This document shows, in pieces, positions 42,700 through 53,109 of a stretch of 64,000 bases of DNA (positions are counted from its first letter, which is position 1; every line of letters starts with the position of its first letter). Both the position numbers and the translations under genes were made by a program. The notes beneath the pieces were generated by a model, which was given only the letters and a program-made list of their open reading frames with translations, did not search any database and had not been told where the DNA came from. This stretch comes from Aradus depressus (lineage: Eukaryota; Arthropoda; Insecta; Hemiptera; Aradidae): NCBI GenBank assembly GCA_963662175.1, contig OY759222.1:6244713-6308712 (forward strand), given 5' to 3'.

Positions 42700-42810
42700 A
42701 TCTCATAGAAATAAGAAAGGTCTTATTTCTGACCAGAACTGGCTTTCAACGCAACTGTGTCATCATCAGTGGCACCTTTATGAATACATATAAATATGAA
42801 TATAAAAAAT
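42700..42810 (-). mobile_element. Penelope-like terminal unit (family D), single
   Basis: The complement runs ggtgccactgatgatgacac, gttgcgttgaaagccagttc and tggtcagaaataagac. It matches the folded unit at 54247-54540 in the core part. Confidence 0.55.
42738..42772 (-). ncRNA. Hammerhead-like core (family D)
   Basis: Minus strand: CTGATGA, T, then a GACAC / GCGTT-type arm pair around AGTT, then GAAAG. The stem is weaker here than in the 54 kb copy (GACGC / GCGTT). Confidence 0.4.
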
Positions 42811-43020
42811 TTAAAAAAGTGTTTTTGCATCTATATATAGTGAGGGAATAAAACTCTTCGAGCCAGTATTTCTTTGGACTACACACTGTACAGGTAGGAT
42901 TAACAAGTGTTATTTTATTTTGTTATTCTGTACCCTGATTTTTTAAGGTGTTGCTAGTTACTTTTCCATAGTTATATGTTATACATATTCATAGATGAGC
43001 TACTATACATATATACATAA

Positions 43021-43332
43021 GAGGGCGCCAGTAGCTTAGTGGTATGCATGCTTGTCTTCTGAGATCAAGAACGTGGGTTCGAAACCCGACCGAGGCCCTT
43101 AGTTTATTTTATCTGGGAAGTAAAATAAACTTGAGCACACCGTCCTTCGGATAGGATGTTAAGGGATGGTCCCGAGCCTGTACGATGTCAGCTACTCGTT
43201 AAGGACCTCTGCCCTAGAAGGATAAAAATTTAGGGTAGGCAAAATTTAGGACTCCCACAGTAGGGTCGGGCTCATGTCCACCAGAGTGACGAAAGAGCGC
43301 TCTGATAGTAGGCAATATGACCTCGTAGTTAC
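43021..43332 (+). mobile_element. SINE-A, tail truncated
   Basis: Head with one changed A-box base (tagcttagtgg) and intact B box, body complete to gacctcgtagtta, then truncated before gcccggg. Loss of the 3' end is unusual for a retroposon and indicates a later deletion or breakpoint. Confidence 0.88.
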
Positions 43333-43845
43333 ATTCAAAATACTGTACAATAGTCCAATTCACCGGTCTAGTGAGTCCTGTCGTGCGTGTTTGAGGGTTC
43401 CAAGTCAGGATTATGTCGAGGATTAAATTTAAAATTAAATTAATACTTAGGTATCTATAAAATCTACAGTTACTAAAAACTGTCTCAACTAAAAACAATC
43501 TCTTCTCTTTAACCGCTACAGAGAACAAACAGAAAGAGAAACTGAATTTGATTTTAATATAGATAGATCTGTTGGCCATATTTAGAAGGCAGTTCATCGT
43601 TGCTGCTCTCTATCAAATATCTGCTCTCATTACTCTCTCTTATTAGAATGAGCCGCATTACTGAGTAATAAGCTTCGTAATGTACTTCATTATGTGGCCT
43701 GATGATGTGAAATTGTCTTCTAGTTTGATAGACTGGTTCATCATTTAAACAATCTTCCAGATGCCCAACCTGTAAAACTTTCACATTACATACATACCTC
43801 ATCTCGAGCTACAACCTTCACATTGAGGGAGGGGCGGGGGGGGAT

Positions 43846-43960
43846 TCAGCCCTATCGACCTTGTCATCTATTGAGGTGGGCGTCCATCAAGGCAGCATTC
43901 TTGATCTAATTTTGTATTCAGTTTATACTGCCGACATCCCTTTGCTGACGATACAGCTTT
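43846..43960 (+). pseudogene. LINE reverse-transcriptase fragment
   Basis: STLSSIEVGVHQGSILDLIL then YSVYTADIPLL corresponds to the GVPQGS-containing palm motif of Jockey-group LINEs (here with His for Pro and Asp-Leu for Gly-Pro). Only about 38 codons remain. Confidence 0.75.
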
Positions 43961-44026
43961 CTATCCTTTCGGACTTGAAAAATAAAATAAAACTTGTTTA
44001 TTTAATATATTGTCTAATTTCACTAA

Positions 44027-44426
44027 CTATATATACATGGGAGTACTTTCGGTATTTCTACCACCCTCACCCAAAAGCATAAGAGATAAGACTAAGTTAA
44101 TTTTCAGAATGTCAGCCTCTCGAGGAACCCATTACCCTCCCTACTGGTGTTCCCCATGACGTCAGACATTCCTAACTAAGCTAAATTGTCAAGCTGTGAG
44201 ATATTTTATGACAAGACGGTCCCCATATTTCAAATGTGTGACCCCTTCTAAGGTCTAGGTATAAAGCATTAACAATGAACAGGCGAATAATATAACATTA
44301 ACAAATCAAAAATAATTGGTTCCAGTTACAACTTAATTAAAATTATTATACTGTAAATTATATAAATATATCTATTGGCAAGATTCAGATAAATCATATA
44401 TCTATATATATATATATTGGTAAATT
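44027..44426 (-). mobile_element. Penelope-like 3' region with decayed family B core
   Basis: Downstream (on the minus strand) of the endonuclease frame. It ends with the word tggtagaaataccgaaagta then ctccc (44036-44065 complement), the family B hammerhead-like sequence found at 51588, 51675 and 56745, with a degraded CTGANGA box. This ties family B units to a GIY-YIG Penelope element. Confidence 0.6.
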
Positions 44427-44958
44427 CTATGTATATTTAAACGTACCTGTGCACATCGACTGGAGGGTCATATTATTGGTGACAGTAAAGGGGAATATTT
44501 TAGATTGGTTTGGTCGTTCATACAATTTCCATTTTTTAAAGTTCTGTTTATTTCTAATTGTTCTAATGAGTTGAGCAATGTGCTTTTTTCGCAGAAATGA
44601 AGGTATTTTATGCCTGTGTCTTTCTTTATCAAACGTATGTTTGTGTTGGTTGATGTGTTGTGCAAATGTTGATTTTGTTATGTTGTGTGTTGTGTCCATG
44701 TTAGTATCTATTTCTGATATATGTTTTTTGAGTCTTTGTTTGAATTGTCTCCCAGTTTGTCCTGTATAAACTAGGTTGCGAGAGTTGCAATTTAATTGAT
44801 AAACCCCACTCTTTTCTTCTGTTTTTATTCGGTCTTTCGTATTGTTAAGGTGTTTGTAAAGTGTCCTATTTGTTCTGAAACTAACTTTGAAGTTTTCTTT
44901 TTTAAGAATATTGCCTATTTGTTCAGCTATCCTTTCACCAGATCCCGATCCAATTTTT
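44427..44958 (-). pseudogene. Penelope-like element: RT end and GIY-YIG endonuclease
   Basis: Open for about 177 codons on the minus strand: GERIAEQIGNILKKENFKVS, FRTNRTLYKHLNNTKDRI, KTEEKSGVYQLNCNSRNL, VYTGQTGRQFKQRLKKHI, STFAQHINQHKHTFD, then a basic C-terminus ending TGTFKYT. The GVY...VYTG pair is the GIY-YIG nuclease signature, with the conserved Arg in RLKKH. The link between reverse transcriptase and nuclease (AEQIGNIL...FRTNRTL) is typical of Penelope-like elements. The catalytic reverse-transcriptase core is missing (stop at about 44959), so this is a truncated but well-preserved copy. Confidence 0.9.
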
Positions 44959-45825
44959 TACATCTCCAGGAAGATTTTTACGAGATTCATAGTGTAACAT
45001 GACGTACCAAGCTGAAAACAGTGACGTGTACTCCCATCACCTTTACTCTTTGCCGCCAAACTTGACCCCCCTGTTACCATCAACAATATTCCTTTTCCTT
45101 ATTCCAACCAAGTACGCTATCTGGGGTTTTACCTGGAATAACAGTTTATTTCATATTTTCTCAAATATTATTGACCCCTAGGGGAAGTTATGAAAGACAT
45201 ACCTATGCATTTTAAATATTTTTGTCCGGAGTTAGAAATAATTGAGTTGTATAGCCTTTTCGTGTTAAATACAAGAGAAGACTGTCAGGTAGGGAACTGA
45301 GGTGGTGGGGGCACCTCGCTCACCTGATCAGCCCTCATAGACTGAACTCCTTTATGGATCGTTAACCAAATACATACAAACAAAACCAGATATAGTTGAA
45401 AAGTAACTATAATAAACAATATTTTCAGTTTTATTTTTTTAACAGTTCATTAGTGCCCTACTTTTTTGAAATTAATACTAGAAAGTTTTAAATTGAATTA
45501 TTTTTTACTTTTCAGCTTAGATATTTAACTTGAACAGTACATAAAGCGACGATGTGAACAGCATTTTTGACCCACCCAGACAGAGAGTATTTTTTTTGGA
45601 ATCGGGAGTGGGAAAACACTAAAACACACAAGTTCCGGTGAAAACTGATCATCGAATTTCTGATAGATTACATAACTTCAACTAAATATCGATATACTAT
45701 CGATTAATCGGTTGTATTTGACCAACACATATTATCGAAAGTTATATTTAATATTGATTGTATTATCGAATTTGAAAATGTAATTTAAAATTAGCGGTCT
45801 TGCACTTTCCAATTTCTCACCTATA
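44959..45825. other. No gene recognised; ACTTCCCC relics
   Basis: Relics: ccctaggggaagttatgaaa at 45175 and gaaaactgatcatcgaattt with gattacataacttc at 45630-45690. Otherwise unassigned. Confidence 0.35.
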
Positions 45826-46208
45826 TCATATATATATAGCTGAAAATGTCTGTGCGTTGTACCGCTATAACTCACGAACGGCTTAATGGATTCGATTAAC
45901 TTTTTTTTTAATTTGTTCGTCATCGTCTGTGGAAGGTTATAGGCGTATTAGTACCTCAATATCTGGTCCACCCACGCAATCTTTGTAACTCGAAAACCAT
46001 TGCAACGATTAATGAGAAATCTTTTTGAATAAATTAGTTTTAGCTCCAAAGCTAGCGTTACTACAGTTGAAGGACTATAAGCCTTATTCCGTATGAATAA
46101 TTGAAAATTATGACATCATGAATGTACTGTCGAGGAACTGAATAGCCTTATAGGAGATATTGGGAGAAAAGTCAAAGTTCCCCGGCCAACGCTGGGTATT
46201 ACTGCTAG
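45826..46208 (+). mobile_element. Non-autonomous Helitron
   Basis: Starts with TC (a|tcatatatatatagctg) and ends with CTAG before T. Ten or so bases before the end is a GC-rich hairpin (CCCGGC, loop CAAC, GCTGGG, one G-T pair). The interior begins gtctgtgcgttgtaccgcta, taactcacgaacggcttaat, common in insect Helitron termini. Insertion between A and T without target duplication fits rolling-circle transposition. No Rep/helicase frame in the 383 bp. Confidence 0.8.
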
Positions 46209-47069
46209 TTCTCTATATTTTATGATAAGTTTACTGTATTGTTATACATCTTTGACTATTTTTTCCTGGGATGACAAAAACACGATGACATGCACCAGAC
46301 TTGTAAGAAGGAACTGTAAATTCTTTGTGAATAAGGTAGGCACCTAATTTATTCATTTTCTATCTTACCTTAAGCAGATGATCCTAGGGCCACAAAATAA
46401 AACAGCACATACGATGCTAAATTTTATTAAAATATAGATAGATATTTTTAACATAACCTTACACACATGCATACATTTTACATAAACTGGTAACTGATGT
46501 ATTCATTAAAAAAAACTTGTTTTCCCAATAAAATACAGGAACTGATAATACTGATTAGGGTGAAACCTCTTTTCTTGGTTACTGACAGAATAGCCAACCG
46601 TACGGAAACCGAACTCTTTTTCCGACAGCGACGATTGGTTTTCTTGTTCGAAATTCAAGTTTCAGAAGTGTCCTTCGAACCCTCTCTTCATCTCCACAAC
46701 AGCTGGACAAGCTCTTCAGTCTCTGGTGAAAGGCTACATGAACTTGACCCCAAAAACTTCTTCAAAGAATTACCTGAACAAAAAAAGTGTCATTAGTCAC
46801 TCCACTTTCATATTGCTATCCCCTCCCCTTCACTTATTATAGACATTTCCCCCCAATGTAGGTACACGTTTTTAATTTGGAAACCAACGGTAACCATCTT
46901 TTATTAGATAATTATTATATTAGGATAATTAATAATTTAGTGACACGCTTCCATGTTTGGGTGTTTTGTATTCTTGAAGATTAGATGAGCCAGCCTCAAT
47001 AGGATAGACATGTTTTTTTGTTTTTCCCATTTTTGTTATGTTGATAAACTGATCCGGATTAGTGATCCA
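46209..47069. other. Unassigned, with one unexplained frame
   Basis: 46497-46796 (plus) is open for 99 codons; its middle (VKPLFLVTDRIANRTETELF, RQRRLVFLFEIQVSEVSF, ELDPKNFFKELPEQKKC) has balanced composition unlike the AT-rich surroundings. A 3' splice-site-like cccaataaaatacag lies near 46538. I do not recognise a family and cannot choose between an exon and chance. Confidence 0.25.
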
Positions 47070-47360
47070 ATATGACTCATGAATTTATGTTCGCGGTCAT
47101 ATCGCCTACTACCAGAGCGCTCGTTTGTCGCTCTGGTGAACATGAGCCCGACTCTACTATCAGTCCCAAATTTTGCCTATCCTAAATTTTAGCCTAGGGT
47201 CTTTAACGAATCCCTGACATTTTACAGTCTCGGGATCATCGCTTAACGTCCCGTTGGAAAGACGGGAATAAAAAACCTAAGGGCCTCGGCCGTGTTTCAA
47301 ACCCGTTATCATGAGCTTTATAGGCTAGCATGCTACTTCTGAGCTACCGGCGCGCCCTCA
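47070..47360 (-). mobile_element. SINE-A, diverged copy
   Basis: ggtcatatcgcctactacca, catgagcccgactctact, gggatcatcgcttaacgtcc, gggcctcggccgtgttt and gctaccggcgcgccctc in minus order. Many substitutions and a shortened body; an old copy. The tail side is degraded. Confidence 0.85.
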
Positions 47361-47403
47361 GAAAACATATACATATAATTTTATTAATAATTTAATGGAG
47401 GAT

Positions 47404-47656
47404 GTGATCTTCCCGCCACCCTGCTCGAGCAGCAGCGGAGGCAGACCAAGATGGCCTGGAAAGCTGGAGATGCAACCACATTAGGGGAGCAATTAGTCAC
47501 TACTAGCACTCTCTAGTTTCTTATTGACTGTATCAGGAGGTCTCTTGGCCAGTGCCGCCTCAGTCTTGGGGGAGGATTTCTTGGACGTGGACAGGATTAC
47601 AGCAGTCTAGCGACAGGATTAACATGGGAACTAATGTGGTTATCCTTGTCATATTA
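47404..47656 (-). pseudogene. LINE (BS/Jockey-like) C-terminal fragment
   Basis: The minus strand reads PRLRRHWPRDLLIQSI before a stop, homologous to LKRQWPRDLLSR in the copy at 10125. gtgggaactaa-like words upstream also correspond. SINE-A at 47669 inserted at its edge. Confidence 0.6.
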
Positions 47657-48027
47657 TATAATCCAATAAGGGGCGCCGGTAGCTCAGTGGTATGCGTGCT
47701 TGCATTCTGAGCTCAAGATTGTGGGTTCGAAACCCGACTGAGGCCTTTTAGTTTATTTTATTTGGGAGGTAAAATAAACTTAAGCACGCCGTCCTTCGGA
47801 TGGGACGTTAAGCGATGGTCCCGAGCCTGTACGATGTCAGGTACTCGTTAAAGACCCCTACCCTAGGTGAATAAAAATTTAGGGTAGGCAAAATTTAGGA
47901 CTCCCACAGTAGATCCGGGCTCATGTCCACCAGAGTGATGAAAGAGCGCTCTGGTAGTAGGCGATATGACCTCGTAGTTAAAGCCCGGGCATGAGTCATA
48001 AAACCTAACCTAACCTATAATCCAATA
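47657..48027 (+). mobile_element. SINE-A, full-length with 12-bp TSD
   Basis: Identical tataatccaata at 47657-47668 and 48016-48027. Canonical A and B boxes, all hairpins, tail aaaacctaacctaacc. Confidence 0.95.
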
Positions 48028-48597
48028 TTCCTCACATATTCCGCGCTAACCACCACTCACCAAAATGGCGTATATGTTAGGTAACATCCCTTCGTGGTTA
48101 TCCGTATCAGTTCAAGTTACTCGGCAATGTTTAGTTAAGGAAAACTGTTCTTATGACTTCCCGACTCAACAGTTAACTATAATATAAATATAAATAACTA
48201 ATATTTCCTCTAAACACTCTTCGATTCTGGGAGCATGTTACACGGAGATGTAAGGCACAGAAGACATGGCACAAGCGAGCGAAGACAGCAAGTGACAGAA
48301 GCTCCTAGAATTATATAAATAAACAGACTATGAACGTTAACATAATTAAAAATATGTTACCATCCAACCTTAACAGTGTAACACATCTCAACAGGGAGAT
48401 GGTGAAAGAGCAAAAAAAAACGTTTTATGCAGCATATTAATTTTCGTAATGACCTAAGTTGATGAATGAAACTTATACAATTAAAATATAATCATAACCT
48501 CTATGTATAATTACAGTGAATTATCCTACTTGTGTATATCTGTGTATGATCTGGGTTAATGGGAAATAAAAAGTATTTTTTTACTTCCCCAGCTGTT
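48028..48597. other. No gene recognised
   Basis: Nothing identified. tttttacttccccagctgtt at 48580 is an ACTTCCCC-repeat end into which the next SINE-A copy is joined. Confidence 0.35.
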
Positions 48598-48760
48598 AGT
48601 TATTATGACTCATGCCCATGGGCTTTAACTACAAGGTCATATTGCCTACTACCAGAGCGCTCTTTCGTCACTCTGGTGGACATGAGCCCCAATCTACTAT
48701 GGGAGTCCTAAATTCTATCAACCTTCGTACATTCACCTAGGGTAGGGATCAATCATTTCG
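48598..48760 (-). mobile_element. SINE-A 3' fragment
   Basis: gttagttattatgactcatg, ccatgggctttaactac, ccagagcgctctttcgtc, tctactatgggagtcctaaa up to cacctagggtagggatca. CTAA-type tail. Confidence 0.85.
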
Positions 48761-49402
48761 ACTTTTTGAATGATGTTTTCATGAGATTATCAACACATCA
48801 TTTTTCCTTCTTTATGGAAAAAGATTGGCGTGAAAATCACATTGTCTGTATTACACACCGTGTCCGAGTGACAGGTTATTGAAGTTTAGGCCTGCTGTTT
48901 AGATTTTCAGATTTTTGTAATCCAGTCCCCCTCCATGGATGCACTGCAGTCAGTTTTCAATTGTTTTCTTTCATCTTTTACTAATGTAACTAAGGTTTGT
49001 ATAAGATGACTGTTATTTTTTTAAATACTTTTTTTGCTAATATTGTGAGTTATTCATTTAGAAAAGTAGTTATTTAGTAATCTGTTATTCTCTTTTATCA
49101 GTGGCAGATTCTTATTTAATTAAAAAAACCAAAAAAAAAAACAGAATTTATTAACAAGATAACGCATCACTGTTTCACTTGATAAACCTGTTATAACCTC
49201 CCTTTACTTGTTACCCGCCGAGTTGCTGTCATTTCCTGCTTTCTGCTGTTTTGTTACTTTTTTTTATTCTGCTATTTGCTATACTTACTAATACTTTTGT
49301 TAGCAACACTTTTGTTTGCCGTTTTACCTTTCATAGCACAGCGGGGATGTTATCAGTCCATTCTGTTCATTTAGTGAGGCAGTACAGATTCTCTTGTCGG
49401 AT
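48761..49402. other. No gene recognised
   Basis: No repeat or exon recognised. Confidence 0.4.
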
Positions 49403-50025
49403 ATATCCGTGGTCACAGGGAATAAATTGGTAAGTCTAAATTCCTATCTTTTCGGGGCTGCACTTTTTTACTTTTGCATTAATCGTATAAATCCAGTTTT
49501 TGGAATAAATAAATTATGTTTGCATCATTATTAATCATATACCTTCTAAAGCTATAGGAGTGATTGAAAATGAATATTGTTAATCCTTTCTTAGATTTTC
49601 CCTTAGTTACCTAATCATTCCCCGTCACTTACCTAATTATTGACCACACTTATCTAATTTTAATACACACCTAATTATTAACCATACTTTTGAAATACTC
49701 GTGAATGATGTCTCTCTAAAGTTGAGCAAGTTGATTTAACCGAAAACATCCTCTTCACTTGGAATAGTCTGCCGTAGTGAATAAATGGTTAAATGAAGTT
49801 ATCTCGTGTATGATTTCTCAAAGAAGTAGATTAAGTTGATTTAACCGAGAACATACACAATTTTACAAGATACCAAGAAACCCACATCTTTATAATTCCG
49901 AAAGTATTAGAGTTCTGAGCTCCCTAACTTCTTCACAGTGCGCAGATGGCTTGGGAGATGATCACAGTACACTCAACTCATTTTGGCCATTTTACGACTT
50001 AACAACTTATTCCCTGTGATAGATA
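49403..50025. mobile_element. Dispersed MITE (tcacagggaataa ends), long form
   Basis: Left ggtcacagggaataaattgg and right (complement) tcacagggaataagttgtta. The interior carries two imperfect copies of the block ctcgtgaatgat, agttgatttaaccgaaaac (near 49702 and 49803), of which the short form at 22909 has only one. So either the long form gained a 270-bp duplication-insertion or the short form lost it. No transposase. Confidence 0.75.
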
Positions 50026-50599
50026 TACTCTAATATGAGAAAAATAAGAAGGTCGGTTATAGTATATTTCTCTTGTCAAACTACAGCTATCTAAAGTTCA
50101 AATAATCTTTATAGTTCTGAAAATTCACTGAAGGGCGAAACGTATTTTGTAGCTAAGAAATTAATTTTTTTTTTAATGCCGAGTTTTAGCGGCTCAAAAC
50201 AAAAATTATGATACATGTTGAAACATCAACGAATTTTCGGAACTTTGTAAGTCTACGATGTACGTCTTTTCCTTGATAATCGTGAATAAAAATCTTGGCT
50301 AATCTTAACGTAAATAAAACTAAGAACAAACAAGATAACGGGTAAGAACTCCCTAATAAGATTTGGAAGAATAATGGAAGTAAATAAGAGAGGAATGCGG
50401 ACAACGGGGCTGTAATAGGTAACAGTAAGTGGGGGGAGGGATTGTTTAAAAAAAAATATCAATTTCAGAAGTATTATAAGAGAACAATGCTTTTAAAAAA
50501 TATCAAACAAGGTCAGTGAACCAAAACTAGATATTGGACATTTCTTGTAGTCGCGGACCATAAGATTAGATCATTTTTTTGAGTTTGCCATTTTGTTGT
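50026..50599. other. No gene recognised
   Basis: cactgaagggcgaaacgtat at 50127 resembles a Penelope terminal word with a deleted stem. The overlapping minus frames at 50186-50462 are hydrophobic but have no family features. Confidence 0.35.
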
Positions 50600-50604
50600 T
50601 TTCG

Positions 50605-50888
50605 TATATAAGTGGTATGCGTGCTTGCTGACAGTTCAAGATCGCGGGTTCGAAACCCGGCCGAGGCCCTTAGTTTAGTTTATCTTGGAGGCAAAATAAA
50701 CTTAAGCTTGCCGTCCTTATGATGTCAGGTACTCGTTAAAGATCCCTACCCTAGGTGAATGTACTAAGGTTGATAAAATTTAGGACTCCCACAGTATAGT
50801 AGGTCTCATCCCCACCATAGTGATGAAAGAGCGGTCTGGTAGTAGGCGATATGACGTAGTTAAAGCCCGGCTACGAGTCACAAATAAA
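50605..50888 (+). mobile_element. SINE-A, head truncated
   Basis: From gtggtatgcgtgcttgc through B box ggttcgaaacc and the first hairpin. Deletion of the cggatgggacgttaagcg block, then gatgtcaggtactcgttaaa and a degraded tail cacaaataaactaa. Confidence 0.88.
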
Positions 50889-51424
50889 CTAAAAAACTAT
50901 AATAATTTCAGTTTGAAAGTAATACTTCCTCTTATATCTGATGGCAGTTTTGTGATCGTTTCTGATAGCCAACATTTTTTATATCTTGGATTTCAAAATT
51001 TCCTTCATAACATTGTGTTCCAGGTGAGAACAAACACTGTTTCGTGTCTGTCTTGGATCTTTGCCTAACTCCAGAACCATTGAAGGAATTTTTATGGACG
51101 CTTAGTTCATCAGCCTGTCTCAAAACGTTGATCACTGAAGTACGGATTCGTTACATTTTAATGAGATCGTCAGATGTTTTTGGGACAGAATGAAGAAAGC
51201 CACCTTTTCCAGTCAACTGAAGCACTCATTGGGCGATCTTTAATCTAACAGATTATATTTCAGCATATATATAGTTTATAACCTAGTCTGGTTTGTCTCA
51301 TAATGAGAATGTTTTCAGAACCGTTAAATCTAAAAAAGAAAGTTTCTTATTCCCTCAGTTTATTGGAAGCTGACCTATCTAAAAACTACTTTTCACCTAA
51401 CAGACTACACTTTAGCACTTTGTA

Positions 51425-51535
51425 TGTCTGTGAACATGATAACTCTCTATAGAATGAATGTATCGACAAGAAGTTTTATACGTGTTTTCAGAACCCTCTA
51501 GTGACGACAATTAATGATTTTCAAAAAAAAAAAAA
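51425..51535 (+). repeat. ACTTCCCC-repeat interior fragment
   Basis: gtctgtgaacatgataactc, tatagaatgaatgtatcgac and gacaattaatgattttc correspond to 62045-62155. Confidence 0.55.
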
Positions 51536-51587
51536 GTAAGTTTAAAAAAAAATATTGTATATTTCACAAAATATACATATATAATAT

Positions 51588-51621
51588 GGGAGTACTTTCG
51601 GTATTGCTACCATCTTCAGGC
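51588..51621 (-). ncRNA. Hammerhead-like core (family B)
   Basis: Minus strand: CTGAAGA, T, stem GGTA / TACC closed by a GCAA tetraloop, GAAAG. Confidence 0.5.
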
Positions 51622-51674
51622 ACGACTCAACAAATACTAAACTGCCATCCATTATACTATTTGTTAAGTCGTGG

Positions 51675-51706
51675 CTGATGATGGTAGCAATACCGAAAGT
51701 ACTCCC
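51675..51706 (+). ncRNA. Hammerhead-like core (family B)
   Basis: CTGATGA, T, GGTA-GCAA-TACC hairpin, GAAAG. It differs from its inverted partner at the N of CTGANGA, the one variable base of the hammerhead box. Confidence 0.5.
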
Positions 51707-51735
51707 ACATGGTATACATTTTGAGAAATAGAATA

Positions 51736-51973
51736 TTTATTAAAAAAACATACTTTTTTCTTTATTTCTTATTAAGTGTTTCACAATATTCCTGAAAAAA
51801 TAACTGATTTTCAATCAAATCGCCCAAACATTAATGTATTTTCATCATGCATTTATTTATTTTTTATCTATTTTATTTTGACAATTTTTCTTTTCCTTCT
51901 CTCTCCTCCCACTTTTCTATCTAGCCCCTACTGTCTAAAATTAATTTTACTTCAAACCTTGTCTGGGCATCCT
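51736..51973. other. AT-rich stretch, probable LINE 3' UTR
   Basis: Continuous with the LINE 3' end below; no coding part recognised. Confidence 0.35.
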
Positions 51974-52239
51974 CCCTTCTCTTTTATAATCAACCATCAT
52001 AGTACTATGCTCGGTCGATTTATATTTATATTATCAATTTTATTTTTTTCTTAGTTATATAGATTTTCTTTTTACATATATAGTTTTTCTCCAATGTAGC
52101 ACTAATTATTATTTACCTATCTTTTTATTTCTTTGTACTGATACTATATTACATTGTTCATTTTCTTTACTCTGTATGTATTTATTCTTAGGGGACCTCG
52201 GTCCCAGAATAATGAAATTTATTTTCATTTTCAAAGGGT
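51974..52239 (+). mobile_element. LINE 3' end (tcattttca-ending family)
   Basis: tataatcaaccatcatagta, tgctcggtcg, ctccaatgtagcac, tgtatgtatttattcttag, gggacctcggtcccagaata and atgaaatttattttcatttt match the complement of 60361-60725. gggacctcggtccc is a perfect inverted repeat 40 bp before the end and may be a conserved hairpin recognised by the reverse transcriptase. Confidence 0.6.
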
Positions 52240-52440
52240 AGGGAGAACTAGGGGGAGGCTTAACACAAAAACTCTAATTACTTATTTTGAAATGAATATA
52301 TTGACATGAAATTTGATATGTATATTAATAGCCCTATAATGACATCAACTGTCCATTTTCGGCGGAATCAGCCGAAGGGGACGATCAGGGGGGGGATTTT
52401 TCTTTATTTGTTGTTTTATTAGTTAATTAATCTATTAATT
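52240..52440. repeat. ACTTCCCC-repeat relic, then T-rich tract
   Basis: gaactagggggaggcttaac, gaatatattgacatgaaatt and tttcggcggaatcagccga are diverged interior words of the dispersed repeat. The last part (ttatttgttgttttattagt) leads into the splice acceptor at 52450. Confidence 0.45.
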
Positions 52441-52450
52441 TTGTTGTCAG

Positions 52451-52759
52451 GCGACATGAAGAGCTGAGAAATGCTGATCCTGGGAGTGCTCCTGACGTTA
52501 AGCTGGAAGGTAGCTGGAGGTCATGACCTGAGCCACTGGTCGCCAGAGGACGTCACGACCACTGACCTGCCGCCACTGACCCTGACTGAGGTCACAACCA
52601 TGACCACGGCCACTGACCTGCCCCTGGTTGATATTACCACTGTCCCAGCCACTGATCTCCCACTGGATGAGGTGACACATCCCAAGTCACTCACGGGTGA
52701 GACTCTATCGGTCCCACTCTCACCTTTCGTTGATGCAACCACATCGTTTATTAAATCAC
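52451..52759 (+). CDS. Candidate coding exon: secreted Thr-rich (mucin-like) protein
   Basis: A pyrimidine-rich acceptor (ttttgttgtcag) ends at 52450 and a donor (cac|gtaagaat) starts at 52760. An upstream ATG at 52456 meets a stop after two codons in the frame of the second, so ATG 52471 is the likely start. The protein begins MLILGVLLTLSWKVAGG, a signal-peptide-like hydrophobic end. It is followed by a Thr/Pro/Asp-rich part with repeats TTDLPPLTLTEVTT, ATDLPLVDITT and ATDLPLDEVTH, likely O-glycosylated. The exon is GC-richer than its surroundings and ends in phase 1. This is the strongest host-gene candidate; the family is not recognised. Confidence 0.55.
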
Positions 52760-52914
52760 GTAAGAATTTCATTTTAATTTCAATTAACTGCTGATATTAT
52801 GAATGTATCGAGACAAAATTAAGTGTGAGGATTCAGAAGCCACTATGTATTTGAACTATAGAGTTTTAGTTCAAACGATCGATTGTCTTTGGGGCGAAAA
52901 CGTAATTGATTATT

Positions 52915-53105
52915 TGTGCTGGGGGAGGACATATCCCGTGATACACCATGGCCTCATTGTGGCTTAAGGGATAAGAGCACAGGATACTTAGGTCCCTAGG
53001 TGTAAAACACCAGCCTTTGGGGCGAAATAATATTTATATGTATATGGTGGGCTGGTGTTTTACGCCTAGGGACCTGAGCATCTAGTGTTCTTATCCCTTC
53101 CCTGG
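52915..53105. repeat. Foldback sequence, about 50-bp arms
   Basis: taagggataagagcacagga, ttaggtccctaggtgtaaaa and caccagcc on the left pair with ggctggtgttttacgcctag, ggacctgagcatctagtg and ttcttatccctt on the right, around a 40-bp AT loop. A MITE or inverted duplication; no target duplication seen. Confidence 0.7.
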
Positions 53106-53109
53106 AAGC

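Larger units (their letters stand above)
51560..51735. mobile_element. Palindromic Penelope-like unit (family B)
   Basis: tgggagtactttcggtattg and ctaccatcttcaggcacgac on the left are repeated as complement on the right (tcgtggctgatgatggtagc, aataccgaaagtactccca), with about 45 bp between. Two hammerhead-like cores point away from each other. A single-armed copy lies at 56720-56790. Confidence 0.7.

Noticed and set aside
50120..50150. Hammerhead core at cactgaagggcgaaacg
   Set aside because: CTGAAG and GAAACG are only three bases apart, leaving no stem II.
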